A stretch of DNA of 64,000 nt from G963662655 sp963666875 (GTDB lineage: Bacteria > Cloacimonadota > Cloacimonadia > Cloacimonadales > JAIOQZ01): the NCBI GenBank assembly GCA_963666875.2, contig CAXXPU010000006.1:620001-684000 (forward strand), in the 5' to 3' direction. The translations under genes were made by a program, and so were the position numbers. The notes below the pieces were generated by a model that did not search any database, was not told the origin of the DNA, and saw only the letters and a list, made by a program, of their open reading frames with translations. Below are positions 26,301 through 35,900 of this stretch, in pieces; positions within the stretch are counted from its first letter, which is position 1; every line of letters begins with the position of its first letter.

Positions 26301-26836
26301 AGGAGAACGGCGGATTCATCAAGATTGCCGGGATCGTCACGGATATGCAGGTTAAGACGGATCGACAGGGAAATCCCTATTCATACATTACATTCGAGGA
26401 CCTCTACGGCAAATTCGAGATCGGGCTCTTTTCGGACGACTACGTGAAGTTCCATCACCGAATTCACGAAGGCAAAGAATACCTCATTGTCGGCAGGAGA
26501 AGGAATGGAAACGGACAGGAAGAATCGAAATTGCGCATCTATCCCAAACGGATAATCGCACTTGATGAATTGCCCAATGAAGCCGGGGAACTGGAGTTGC
26601 ATCTGAAGCAAGAGGGCGCTGGACGAAATCTGGCGGAAATTTTACTTGATCAAAAACAGAAAAATCCCGGTAATGTCAAAATGAGATGTTTCGTCAATAC
26701 GAAGAAATTCAAGGAGCTGGTCATCACGGTTCCGGATACCTTGTGCTTCTTCCCGAATGGAGAGTTTATGAAACGGGTTGAACCCTACCTGCGAAAGAAA
26801 CCGTTCGTGGTACTCGATTTTGAGAAGAACAGGTAG
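23381..26836 (+). CDS. dnaE: DNA polymerase III subunit alpha
   Basis: A 1151-residue replicative polymerase of the DnaE1 type. The N-terminal PHP domain begins 'FVHLHNHTQYSMLDG' and 'AMTDHGNMFG'. The palm has 'GPGRGSAAGS' and the catalytic pair Asp395 and Asp397 in 'MPDIDIDFCAEGR', with the third aspartate at Asp552 in 'KMDFLGLKTL'. The fingers and tau-binding regions contain 'DGIFQFESAGMKKYL' and 'VALYRPGPMQFID'. A helix-hairpin-helix segment and an OB fold (about 980-1050, 'IKIAGIVTDMQ') follow. Length is typical (about 1150-1170). The ATG at 23381 places the PHP motif at residue 3; the ribosome site is weak. Confidence 0.97.
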   Translation: MAFVHLHNHTQYSMLDGACRTDKIVDLAKQYGMPAVAMTDHGNMFGTIDFYNKAKKAGIKPIIGMEAYIVNGELDNPQTKNDMRYHLVLLVQNDTGYHNLMKLSSVSFIDGFYYKPRISKSLLKKHSEGLICLSACLHGEIPHLLLEGKKEEALEAIRWYRDIFPDRFYIELMDHGLEEERKVKSRLIDIAQETDTPMVVTNDCHYLKKEDSEAHDVLLCIQTGKSLGDPNRMRYETTQLYFKTEDEMRSLFPDIPEAYDNTVTIADSIEFDLPYKDFLFPKIDIPEQYESSYDYFRALVYKGTETRYPALTDEIKERIEFEIDVIHRMGYVDYFLVVKDFIDAARERDIPVGPGRGSAAGSIVSYLLDITQLDPLEYGLLFERFLDLKRVGMPDIDIDFCAEGRGEVINYVIEKYGRNAVTQIVTFTTLGARSVIKDVARVLDIPASDANLITKKMPFGPKVTIESSLKESSEFAEVMNSREDYRNVLKYSLVLEGLVRQIGVHAAGVVIGPGDLSDYVPLAVSSQKDGPQALLVQYEGKWLDDLKLLKMDFLGLKTLTIIRRAIDLIKQYKGEKIDIEKIPLDDEKSYELLSNGQTDGIFQFESAGMKKYLQELKPNVFADLVAMVALYRPGPMQFIDTFINRKHGREKVVYDHPLTEEILKETYGVTVYQEQVMQIAKVMAGFPSAEAGALRKAISKKKRDIMEELHIKFRDGSVRNGVKAQVADKIWNDWEGFANYAFNKSHSACYAYIAYQTAWLKAHYPVEFMTAILSVEDDPSKIPYFLDECRSMEIKVIPPDINKSVSAFAVEDDKILFGLRGIKNVGSAAINAIVGERQKDGPFKTIFEFCTRVDTMAVNRAVIESLICAGAMDCLDGTRAQKVAVIEEALNHGNVVQQERNSAQINLFDVMSETMEQEENEPQLPENTPNWTLSYKLEQEKKYLGFYISGHPLMQHKPILDIYTNFDTRNSTTKENGGFIKIAGIVTDMQVKTDRQGNPYSYITFEDLYGKFEIGLFSDDYVKFHHRIHEGKEYLIVGRRRNGNGQEESKLRIYPKRIIALDELPNEAGELELHLKQEGAGRNLAEILLDQKQKNPGNVKMRCFVNTKKFKELVITVPDTLCFFPNGEFMKRVEPYLRKKPFVVLDFEKNR

Positions 26837-27956
26837 AACTGTAATCATTGCGGGAGCTTTATGGCTTGCTTGCCTCGCGCTGTCCGCATTCATGCTACAG
26901 CATGAACATGTGGGCGAGTACAGTTATTTCACCCTTTTTATCCCCTACGAGAATCTTCACTTCCAGCTTCAGGATTCGGTTTATGTGAGCAAGACCGAAA
27001 TCGATCTCTATCTGTTGGACGAAAACGACAAGGTTCTGTATCACGACCTCGATACCTTCTCCATCCAGATATCGGATAACAGTGTGATTCGTCAATTCGC
27101 ATATCCGGTAATCATCCGGCTCGATGCGATCGATTGCGGTATCCAGGGTCATCTCAAGCTCACCAATCTGCTTCAGGGAACGCGCAAGAGCGAGAAATTC
27201 TCGATGAAGCCACCCTCCGAGCCGCTGTTTCAGACGACACCGCTCTATATTTTTCAGGATAGCGAAAATCGCTTCGTTACAAAGTTCCCGTTCAATGGCG
27301 AATTCGCCGACTCGATTACGATAATCCAGCATTACAGCGTTATTCCCGACAGCGTGCACGTTATGGTGGAGGACATTGCTGTGTGGAAATCGGATCAACT
27401 TGCGCAGGACCTCGATATTACGCTGCCGGTGGAAGACCGCATATACAACGGAATCGACATTCGCACCTTTCTGGGTACGCGATTTATCAGCAGTCACGAT
27501 CGAGAACCGTTCTATTCGTTGTATGACAGCCGATACACGCCGAAGGAGCAGATCAGACAACTGGAGATCATCATGCTCAGCGCCGATATCCATCTGGCTC
27601 GTTCGGCGAAAGACGACGAAGTGAAGGAATTCGTCAGCGATTACTGGAAGCGGAACGATCCGACACCCGAAACGGAATACAACGAGAATCGCGAGTTGTT
27701 TATCAGTAGGGTGCTGGAAGCGGACAAGCGATACAGCCTGAAAGGATTCATCCCCGGCTGGAAAACAGACCAGGGTAAAATTCTTATCAAGTACGGCGAA
27801 CCGGAATACGTGTATGAGGAATCATTTCCGACCGATACGCTGTATCCGTATATAATCTGGTACTATTACAGTTATGACAAACGATTTGTTTTCTACGATA
27901 AAAAAGGATTTGGGTATTATGAACTCGACCAAAAATGGTACATCGACCGCGATTAG
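26820..27956 (+). CDS. GWxTD domain secreted protein (first of two)
   Basis: A secreted protein of about 378 residues. The C-terminal GWxTD domain reads 'KGFIPGWKTDQGKILIKYG', then 'PYIIWYYYSYDKRFVFYD'. The N-terminal part is beta-rich ('YSYFTLFIPYENLHFQLQ', '...VSKTEIDLYLLDEND'). The start is uncertain: TTG at 26820 gives 'MRRTGRTVIIAGALWLACLA', a convincing signal peptide, and overlaps the end of dnaE; an upstream TTG at 26778 would add 14 residues. The family is largely confined to FCB-type bacteria and has no assigned function; an envelope role is inferred. Its end overlaps the next GWxTD gene by 38 bases. Confidence 0.8.
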   Translation: MRRTGRTVIIAGALWLACLALSAFMLQHEHVGEYSYFTLFIPYENLHFQLQDSVYVSKTEIDLYLLDENDKVLYHDLDTFSIQISDNSVIRQFAYPVIIRLDAIDCGIQGHLKLTNLLQGTRKSEKFSMKPPSEPLFQTTPLYIFQDSENRFVTKFPFNGEFADSITIIQHYSVIPDSVHVMVEDIAVWKSDQLAQDLDITLPVEDRIYNGIDIRTFLGTRFISSHDREPFYSLYDSRYTPKEQIRQLEIIMLSADIHLARSAKDDEVKEFVSDYWKRNDPTPETEYNENRELFISRVLEADKRYSLKGFIPGWKTDQGKILIKYGEPEYVYEESFPTDTLYPYIIWYYYSYDKRFVFYDKKGFGYYELDQKWYIDRD

Positions 27957-29286
27957 ATTCGCGCTTTTCTTCTTTCTTCTGCTTGGTAGCGGAATCGCAT
28001 GGGCAGATGATCTGAACATGTATATCTCGACAACCCGTTTTATGGATGATACGGGTAATACAACCTTCGAAATCGTGTATAAGATACCGTACGGACAATT
28101 GAAATTCCAGCAACTGGAAGATCGATTCGAGGCGAACGTCAATGTCGCGGTGATCTTCGAGCAGGGCGAGAAGAGAAGACAATGGCAGCAATTCAAGAAC
28201 CCGGTTGTGACAAGGGATTTGCAGAAGACGAAATCGAGCGGAGAGTATTACCTCGACAAGATATCGCTGACGCTGAGCAAAGAGATGCTCGTCGAGCTGA
28301 ATTTCATCGACGTCGGTTCCGGGAAAACAGCGCAGTATCGCAAGGAACTGAAGCTGCTGGAGCCGGGAACGCTCCTGAGCGATCTTGAATTCTCCAGCCA
28401 GGTTCTTGTCGATCCTGATCACCGCTTCGTGAAGTTCAGTCGCGGCGATTCGCTCTTTTTTGTTTCGCCGGACCGCATCTACAATCTTCAGAATTACGCT
28501 TCGATGTATCTGTATTATGAGGTGATAAACCTGAAATGCAGCGACACGGGCATCGCACAATACGAAGAGACCGTTACCGTTTCCAGAAACAACGAAGTGG
28601 CTTATCGGACAAAAGTCACAGAAGACTGTGTTGGTTCGAGAAGATCGACTCTGAAACGGATAGATCTGACAGAATTCGCATCGGGAAAATACGATGTCGA
28701 AGTAACGGTGCGGGATATTGTGTCCGGAAAGGAGACCACGCGAACGGGTATTGCCATTGTCCGGGCGAGGGAAAACACCCGATTCCGCTTTTTCCCCGAC
28801 ATCAACGACGAATTTCTGCTGATAAAAACTTTCCTGCCTGTTGCAGAGTACAAGGTTTGGGACGAACTTAGTGACGCGGCAAGAGATAACTATCTCGATA
28901 CGTTCTGGCGCGCGAACGACCCGAATCCGGATACGCCGGAAAACGAATTCTACGAAATAGTCCAGGATCGTGTCAGCTACTCAAACGAACATTTTTCACG
29001 CTTCGAAGACGGCTGGAAAACGGATCGCGGTCGCATTTATATTCGGAACGGCGCGCCGGTTGAATCGACCACTGATTTCACCGATCCTTCCCAGACACGT
29101 TTCGCAAGCAAAGAGTACCTGATCTGGAAGTACAATCAGCCTGAGCACAGGGTGTATCTCTTCATCGATCAGATGATGAACGGCGACTTCAAGCTGGTGT
29201 ATGTGGATAACGACGATAACGAACAAACCCTGCCCACATGGAAGAGATACTTCGGGGATGAATTCGACGAGACATTACTCGAGTAA
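27919..29286 (+). CDS. GWxTD domain secreted protein (second of two)
   Basis: A 455-residue protein with a signal peptide (cleavage after about 'FFLLLGSGIAWA'). A beta-rich N-terminal region resembles its neighbour ('FEIVYKIPYGQLKFQQLEDR' against 'YFTLFIPYENLHFQLQDS'), so the pair arose by duplication. The C-terminal GWxTD domain is 'FEDGWKTDRGRIYIRNGAP', then 'YLIWKYNQPEHRVYLFID'. The ATG at 27919 has AAGGAT upstream and puts the signal peptide first; it overlaps the preceding gene by 38 bases in another frame. Function is unknown. The gene converges on yraN. Confidence 0.85.
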   Translation: MNSTKNGTSTAIRFALFFFLLLGSGIAWADDLNMYISTTRFMDDTGNTTFEIVYKIPYGQLKFQQLEDRFEANVNVAVIFEQGEKRRQWQQFKNPVVTRDLQKTKSSGEYYLDKISLTLSKEMLVELNFIDVGSGKTAQYRKELKLLEPGTLLSDLEFSSQVLVDPDHRFVKFSRGDSLFFVSPDRIYNLQNYASMYLYYEVINLKCSDTGIAQYEETVTVSRNNEVAYRTKVTEDCVGSRRSTLKRIDLTEFASGKYDVEVTVRDIVSGKETTRTGIAIVRARENTRFRFFPDINDEFLLIKTFLPVAEYKVWDELSDAARDNYLDTFWRANDPNPDTPENEFYEIVQDRVSYSNEHFSRFEDGWKTDRGRIYIRNGAPVESTTDFTDPSQTRFASKEYLIWKYNQPEHRVYLFIDQMMNGDFKLVYVDNDDNEQTLPTWKRYFGDEFDETLLE

Positions 29287-29316
29287 TCTGGCTGTCTTCA
29301 CGATTTACGCGAATAG

Positions 29317-29353
29317 CAATCGGAAATTGTTTCGGAAGAGCGATTTCCGATTG
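29317..29353. terminator. Perfect hairpin between convergent genes
   Basis: CAATCGGAAAT (29317-29327) pairs perfectly with ATTTCCGATTG (29343-29353) around a 15-base loop. It lies between the convergent GWxTD gene and yraN. There is no strong T-tract, so termination is only a suggestion. Confidence 0.45.
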
Positions 29354-29366
29354 TTCGTATTACGGT

Positions 29367-29756
29367 CTAATACGAGTCGGGTGAAAAACCGCATGAATCG
29401 CCTCTGAAAGCATCTTCCATGTGTTCTATCTGATAGAGTCCATCTTTTTTTTCCGCGATTCCGATCACATCGAAACGAACGAGCCTGTTCTCAAGTTCTG
29501 GATTGCTTTGAAGATAGAAAGCCGCGGTCTTTAAAATCCGGCGTTGCTTGGATTGCGAAACGCTGGAAAAAGCGTTTTCCAGAAGGTTTTTTCTTGCTTT
29601 TACTTCGATGAATATGATATTATGGTCTCCCGTTTCGGCGATAATATCGATTTCGCCGTACGGAGAGCGAAAATTTCTTTGCAGGATCGTAAATCCTTTG
29701 CGCTGTATAAAAGATACAGCGAGCCGTTCCATTGCATGTCCTGATATTTTGAGCAT
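29367..29756 (-). CDS. yraN: YraN family (UPF0102) endonuclease-like protein
   Basis: A 129-residue protein of the UPF0102/YraN family. The nuclease-like core is visible: 'GHAMERLAVSFIQRKGFTI', 'LQRNFRSPYGEIDIIAE', 'IIFIEVKARKN' and 'KQRRILKTAAFYL'. The Glu-Asp-(Glu-x-Lys) arrangement is that of the restriction-endonuclease-like fold. Function in cells is not settled. It is alone on the minus strand, converging on the GWxTD gene, with the envelope operon divergent on the other side (138 bases between starts). Confidence 0.92.
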   Translation of the reverse strand: MLKISGHAMERLAVSFIQRKGFTILQRNFRSPYGEIDIIAETGDHNIIFIEVKARKNLLENAFSSVSQSKQRRILKTAAFYLQSNPELENRLVRFDVIGIAEKKDGLYQIEHMEDAFRGDSCGFSPDSY

Positions 29757-29894
29757 GGAGTAAAAAAATAACTTGACTATCCGCTGTCAAATTTTAAAAG
29801 TTATGTTGGTTCAATGGGTAAAACCCGCAGTGGGCTTGCCTGTAAAGACTTAAGAGTAAGAATATGTGAATAAATGAATCCAGGAGGTTATGGA

Positions 29895-30926
29895 ATGAAA
29901 GCAAGAAATCTGTTTTTCTTGACTGTGTTGGTTTTAGTTTTAGCCGGCAGTTTGAATGCCGTGCCATTTACTTGCCTCGGTTACATGAAGGTGCCCACGG
30001 GCTACGTTCTTCCCCACCTGATGGGAGAGGTTTCTGTCGTGGGATACGTGGGACCTAACGTGCAGGATTATAGTACCAAGACCAGTGATACTGGTGTTGA
30101 GGTAAAAGAGCTCAATGATACTCAGTTCACCTATTCGGCTGCGGTGAATTACGGCTTCTTCGATCGCGTTGATCTGGGGCTTGTATATGCAGCTGTCGGC
30201 GATGGCATGTTCTACGCGAATATCAAAGCTCAGCTTATCTACGAATCCGAGACCATGCCGGCCGTGTCGATTGGACTCGATAACATGTTCTCCGGTTTCA
30301 AGGACAGCTATCGTGACGATGACGAGGATACAACCGAAGATCGTCTCGATTATCAGTTTGCCGACCGTGATGACTATACCGAGTATTCTCCCTATATCGT
30401 TCTTTCGAAGGCGACCATCCTTCGTGGACTCACCGTTTTCGATCAGCTCGAGACTGTGATCACACTTGGATGGGGTCAGAATCGCTTTGAAGGTAACAAA
30501 GCGATCTCCAAGCGGCTCGGTGGTATGTTCGGCGCTATTGAATTCAAGCCTTTCCCGTATCTGTCGGTTGTCGGCGAGATGGACGGCTACAATTTCAACG
30601 CTGCGCTGAACTTCACTTATCAGAATTATGAGGCACGCGTTGGATTCTATCGTATCGAAGAATCCGGAAAGCGCGATCCCAAGTTGGCTCTCAACCTCAA
30701 ATACACCCTCGACGTGTTGTCGGAAGTCAAGGCTGCCGGTAAGAATAAACGTTACAGTCCGACGGCAGAAATCGTCCCTGAACGTCGTGGTTCCCGCGTT
30801 ATGCGCAAGACCACCGAGTCAACCGGTGAAAACCCGCTTCTTGAAGAACTGGAAGCGATCCGAGCAAAACGTCGCCAAGCGGAGAAAGAACTGGAAGAAA
30901 TCAGAAAAGTGCTTGAAGAAGAGTAA
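29895..30926 (+). CDS. Outer-membrane beta-barrel-like protein, first gene of envelope operon
   Basis: A 343-residue protein with a signal peptide (cleavage about 'LVLAGSLNA'). The body is an alternating beta-strand pattern rich in Tyr/Phe and Gly ('YSAAVNYGFFDRVDLGLVYA', 'FTYQNYEARVGFYRIEES'), as in outer-membrane barrels. The last 35 residues are a charged coiled coil ('ENPLLEELEAIRAKRRQAEK') that would reach into the periplasm. I do not recognise a named family. I chose ATG 29895 because AGGAGG lies 7 bases upstream; ATG 29874 is the alternative. It opens an operon of eight genes: two TPR proteins, a small secreted protein, TolQ-, TolR- and AgmX-like genes follow. An outer-membrane anchor role is inferred. 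Confidence 0.75.
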   Translation: MKARNLFFLTVLVLVLAGSLNAVPFTCLGYMKVPTGYVLPHLMGEVSVVGYVGPNVQDYSTKTSDTGVEVKELNDTQFTYSAAVNYGFFDRVDLGLVYAAVGDGMFYANIKAQLIYESETMPAVSIGLDNMFSGFKDSYRDDDEDTTEDRLDYQFADRDDYTEYSPYIVLSKATILRGLTVFDQLETVITLGWGQNRFEGNKAISKRLGGMFGAIEFKPFPYLSVVGEMDGYNFNAALNFTYQNYEARVGFYRIEESGKRDPKLALNLKYTLDVLSEVKAAGKNKRYSPTAEIVPERRGSRVMRKTTESTGENPLLEELEAIRAKRRQAEKELEEIRKVLEEE

Positions 30927-30928
30927 TT

Positions 30929-32947
30929 ATGAAAAATCATATTCTCCTGATTGCGATACTTCTTGCATTGCTTCTTTGCTTCCCTCCTCTGAGTGCACAG
31001 TATGACGACGAGGAAGAGGTTTCTGTTGATGTACTACTTCAAGAGGAAGCCGAAGCGCTAGAGGATTTGTACAGCGAGATAGACCACCTTCGGGAGCTTG
31101 CCACGCGCAAGAAAGAACTCAATCGATTGAGCGAAAGCGGTGTTCGCACAGCCTTCATACAAGACAGACAAGAACTTACAACCTCCCTGGATAATGGAGA
31201 CTACGCGGCGGCGCTCAGCATTTATATCAATCTCGCCATGGTTTATCAAGGGTTCGATTATCTCGAGGACCAGCTTCTCTACTTCGAAGCTGCCATCTAC
31301 TACGAATATGGACGTAAGATAAAATCACAGAGTATATTCGAACGCCTGATCGGCAAATACCCGGATTCGATCTACTTACCGCAGGCGGTGGGATATCTGG
31401 AAGACCTGTATATCCACGCCGGTATGGACGAACAATTCCTCGCGATTGCAGCAAGAAATCCTAATCAGAATGATCCTCAGCATCTCTACTGGATGGGTCA
31501 GGCCAATTATAACCTCGGCAATCTTGAAGAAGCTGAGAATATTTTCACTGTTCTGGTCACAGATGCGGAATTCGGTTTTCGCAGTAACTGCATGCTCAGC
31601 ATGATCGGTTACTACAATTTCGGTATCGAATATGCCGTTGAGAGCTTCCTCAATCTGGTAATCGACTATCAGCCGGATACGCCGTATTTCTACTTCGTTT
31701 ATCTGTCACTGGCGCGCCTCTATCAGGAGCGCCAGGATTACGACAAGGCGATGTATTGCTACGACCAGTATATGTCCCTCACCGATCAACCGTTGGATGA
31801 CGAATTCCGCTACGAGATGGTTGTTGCACTGCTCAAGGTCGGTGATTACGAAACGGCGAAGCAATATCTGGCAGAGATCGTAGCCAATCCGAATTCTTCG
31901 GCGTATTTCTCGTCAGCCAGTTACCTTTCGACAATCGTGAATATGGAGATGGGTAATCTGGACGAAGCACGGGAAAATATCAACGAAGCACTCGCTACGA
32001 CATCCCAGATTCTCGAAGCGATCAACCTCAAGAACGAACTCATGGATCGCCATGAAAATCTCATGAGACAATACGACAACGCAGTTTCTTCAGAGATGAA
32101 GAACGATCTCCTGAGTCAAATACGTAAAGTCAATGAGAGTATCATCGCGACGAGTCAGACTCTTGAGAACCTCGGCGTAGGCTTGACGGAAGAAGATTAC
32201 ATCCGCCTCCAGATTTACGAAGAAGAACTCGCGTACTACAACGAGACCTTCGAACGAATCAGCCTGCTGACCAAGATAGCCAATACCAAGCCCAACAAGC
32301 AAGTTCCCAAGCGCATCGATCAGAAAATCGAAGTGCTCGACGAATACGCGATCCGCATCAATACATTGCAGCTCCTATCCAATCTTCAGCAAATGAACCC
32401 GGGTGAATACGAAATGGCGTACGTTATCGCGAGCGAGACGTATGTGTCTCAGAAGACACTCGAGAAATGGCAGGAGATCAGGCAGGAAGCGCAAAAGAAA
32501 GGTAAGACGGACGTCGTCGGCAAGGCAGATCAGGCTATCAAGCTTCTGCAGGAGAATATCAGCTCACTCGCCACCGTATCGATGTACACCTTTGGCGAGC
32601 TTAGAGCCAATACCGAGATTCAGAAAGAACTCGCAGCCGAAATCGAAAACATCGGACATCTCAAGGAAGAATTCAAGAACATTCGCGAACAGACCGTTGT
32701 CGAGTACAACAAGAAGATCGCGATCCGATTGAAAAGACTGGACAACCTCATGGTCGAAGAAAACAGTACGATGAAACAACGATACGAGGACTTCCTTTCT
32801 AAACTTGAGAACGACGTTGAAGAAACGACCGCAAAATACCGCTATACACTCGTCGATATCCTGTACCGGGAATCGATGCTGCTGGATCAGGAATACAAAG
32901 CGAAACAAGCCGAGTACAAACAAAGTTTGAATAACCCCGGGGAATAG
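30929..32947 (+). CDS. Secreted TPR and coiled-coil protein
   Basis: A 672-residue periplasmic protein. The signal peptide is MKNHILLIAILLALLLCFPPLSA. An acidic stretch follows ('YDDEEEVSVDVLLQEEAEAL'). TPR-like helical hairpins occupy about 85-370 ('HLYWMGQANYNLGNLEEAEN', 'RLYQERQDYDKAMYCYDQY'). The C-terminal half is long charged helices, probably coiled coil ('MKNDLLSQIRKVNESI', 'RLKRLDNLMVEENSTMKQRY'). It starts 2 bases after the previous stop and is followed after 4 bases by the giant TPR protein. It resembles GltD/GltE-type periplasmic TPR parts of trans-envelope machines in layout, not in a specific motif. Confidence 0.8.
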   Translation: MKNHILLIAILLALLLCFPPLSAQYDDEEEVSVDVLLQEEAEALEDLYSEIDHLRELATRKKELNRLSESGVRTAFIQDRQELTTSLDNGDYAAALSIYINLAMVYQGFDYLEDQLLYFEAAIYYEYGRKIKSQSIFERLIGKYPDSIYLPQAVGYLEDLYIHAGMDEQFLAIAARNPNQNDPQHLYWMGQANYNLGNLEEAENIFTVLVTDAEFGFRSNCMLSMIGYYNFGIEYAVESFLNLVIDYQPDTPYFYFVYLSLARLYQERQDYDKAMYCYDQYMSLTDQPLDDEFRYEMVVALLKVGDYETAKQYLAEIVANPNSSAYFSSASYLSTIVNMEMGNLDEARENINEALATTSQILEAINLKNELMDRHENLMRQYDNAVSSEMKNDLLSQIRKVNESIIATSQTLENLGVGLTEEDYIRLQIYEEELAYYNETFERISLLTKIANTKPNKQVPKRIDQKIEVLDEYAIRINTLQLLSNLQQMNPGEYEMAYVIASETYVSQKTLEKWQEIRQEAQKKGKTDVVGKADQAIKLLQENISSLATVSMYTFGELRANTEIQKELAAEIENIGHLKEEFKNIREQTVVEYNKKIAIRLKRLDNLMVEENSTMKQRYEDFLSKLENDVEETTAKYRYTLVDILYRESMLLDQEYKAKQAEYKQSLNNPGE

Positions 32948-32951
32948 TTAC

Positions 32952-35900
32952 ATGAAAACTATGAAACCAAGCGTATTATGGATTTTCTGTGTCCTTCTCA
33001 TGTTCACGGTAAGCTCTCTTGTGGCTATGACGCTGAACGACCTCGAGCAGGAACACCAGAAATTGCTGGAATTTAAACGGGACATCTACAATCAGATTCA
33101 AACCGATATCCGTGAGAATCCCGATTCACCTGACTTGCCCTACCTGTATTTCAGGCTGGCGCAGCTTAGTTCGGAAATCGAGGGTATCGAAAATCCTGCC
33201 AAGACAGCGAATTTCTACCAGAAAGTCCTCGATCTCGAACCAAATTTCCCCGATAAAGACGTAGTTTTGTACAACCTTGCCTTTTTTGCATACGAAGCGG
33301 CAAAGAAATCCCGTGACGAAAAACGAGAAAGCGATATCGCCCTCGCCATGAACTGGCCGGACAGCCATCGGCTTTCCGAGGATCAGCCATTGGTCAAGAC
33401 CGCGATCGACGCGTACACCGAAATCTATATCAAATATCTCGATTCTCCCTATAATTCGGAAGCGCTCTTCCGCCTGGGTAATATTTACTACGATCTCGGC
33501 TTCGATGCTCGCAAGAGCGCGAAATATTATACTGTCGCTTCGAAATTCTTCGACATTCTTGCCCGTCGCGATGGCGATCCTTACCAGAACTTCGGTATCT
33601 TCTACCGTGGCTGGGTCAATTTCACCAAGGGTGATTATCAGGATGCGATCGACGACTTCTCGAAGATCCTCAAGACCATCAAGCAAGGTGAGGCCACCGA
33701 AGATTTCAAGACCTATTTCGAAAGCGAAGCAATCGAGAATATCGCATACAGTCTGATCGAAGCAGACAGTACCAACTTCGAACAGCGGTCTAGAGCCGCC
33801 GCCTTCGCGCGCGAATCATTTAATCAACTGGTTGATGAAAAGATCGGCAAGCGTATCCTCAAGGAAGCGATCGATCTGAAACTCCAGTTGAACGCGCCCA
33901 TGCAGGCTGTCGATATCTACAAGGCATACGTCAACCTCTATAGCATGAGCCTTGAAGCGCCGTCCTATATCGATTCGGTGATGAATGTCTATAAACGATA
34001 TCCGAACCGGCTTCGTGAAGAAGATATCTATCAATCGGTAAAGAAAGAGCAGGAATTCCTCGTCGAGAATTACAAGTTCGGATCGGACTGGTATATTGCC
34101 AACGAAGGCAAGCTGGGATTCGACGATCAACTCGTCGTCATTCGCAAAGCCTACAAGTTCCTGGCTCCGGATTACCTTATCGCTTTCCAGAACAGCAATA
34201 GCGAAGACGACTTCCGTCGTTATCGTATGTTGTTCGAAGATTATAAGAAATACCCGCAGTTCGCGCAGATGGATGAAGCGGAAGGCGAAGGCGACTGGTT
34301 CTTCGAATACGAACTCAGTTCCGCCGCCGGTTATCTTACCCTTGCCGATCAATCGGAAGATCCCGGAAAATACCTGCTCGCACACGAGCAATTGACCGAG
34401 ATCAACACGGGGTTCCCGGATAATACACGCTATATAGCCAACGAAACCAACGCTTTCTACTGTATCGAGCGGGTTTATGAGATCCTCAATCCGACGATTG
34501 AGCAGAATCCATATCCCAGTCCTGTCGATAGCCTGCTGATCACCAAGCCGGTTCTCGATTCGATGTATGTAGCCGCTTCGGTGCGCTATGAGCAGACACT
34601 TACTTCCGAGAAGTATCAGGCTGCCGAGAAGGAAGACGATCTGAAGAAGATCATCTATCGTCGCGCAGAACTTCGCTTCGAGAACGAAGACCTCGACCTC
34701 GCGTACGCGGACTACGAGAAATTGCTCAACTTGCAGATTTCGGATGAAATCCGCAAGATCGCCTTCAGCAGGCTGGCAAGCATCAACGAAACCCGTGGCG
34801 ACTATACCATGGCGATCGATTTCTACAATCAGGCCGCCAATTTTGCCAAGACGGGCGAAGAACGCGATGCGATCAAGACCAATATCGCCGCCGCGTATCA
34901 GGCGGATGCCGAACAGCTCAAGGGCATGGGTAATTTCCAGCAGGCAGCAGAAAAGTATATCCGTCTTTCCGACGAAATCGCCTTCAAGGATTCGGCGCAG
35001 TGGATTGCGTTCAGGGTCAAGGCGATCGATATGTATAACAAAATCCCACAATACGATATGAGCATCTCTCTGTTGAAGGAAATCGCAAAATCACAGAACA
35101 GGATCGACGATGTACTCGGCTACTACGTTCGTGCCTGGAATATCGCCGATTCCCTGATGATGAATCCGCAGCTCGGCGAACAGCTTCGTTGGGAATTCAT
35201 CGATTTGTATCCCAAGAGCAATCAGGCATACAACATTCAGCTCGAAATCATCAAGCACTATGAGGATAATCCGGCAACGGAAGAAGCCGCTGCGCAGATG
35301 TACCTCGATCTCCACGCCAAGGCTGCGGATATCGACCTCGGCGACGACAAGATCGAAGACCTTATGCTTAACGCGATTGCGATCTATCGAGATCTGCACA
35401 ACGATTCGAAATTGATCGAATTGATGCTTGCTTTCGAATCGACCTATCCTGCACACGCGGCGGCGAACGAATTCCTCATCGAAGTCGCCAAGATGTACAA
35501 GAACATGGGCGACCAGGGCAAGTACAAGGATATGGCGCTCTATATTAACCGCAAGGATCCCTCGATCGCACTGCTCGAGTCGATTGCGAGTGACGAGCTG
35601 AAAGAGATATTCATTGATGTCAATACGCTGTTCGAAGCGAAGTCGTACGACTCCATGCGTGAGAGAATCAAACAGTATAAGGATATCGAGAAAACGTACA
35701 AGCAGGAAGGACTCGATCTGCGCATCGAATCCGTCTATGAGCGTTTCGACTTCATCGAAAACTATATCGCTTGGGAGAGTACTTATAACGACGTTATCAA
35801 GGAATTGGACGCGTATCTCGAAAAATCTCCCAACGACCTCTTGCTGGTCGGTGAGCCGACGAAGTGGAAAGCCAAAGTCGTTCCGCGTATGAAGAATCTC

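Noticed and set aside
29760..29800. Divergent promoter between yraN and the envelope operon
   Set aside because: TTGACT and TTGACA-like boxes are present on both strands, but no convincing -10 at proper spacing could be chosen, so it is not listed.
33816..35051. 411-codon open frame antisense to the giant TPR gene
   Set aside because: The TPR pattern is continuous on the plus strand, and the antisense frame lacks a ribosome site.
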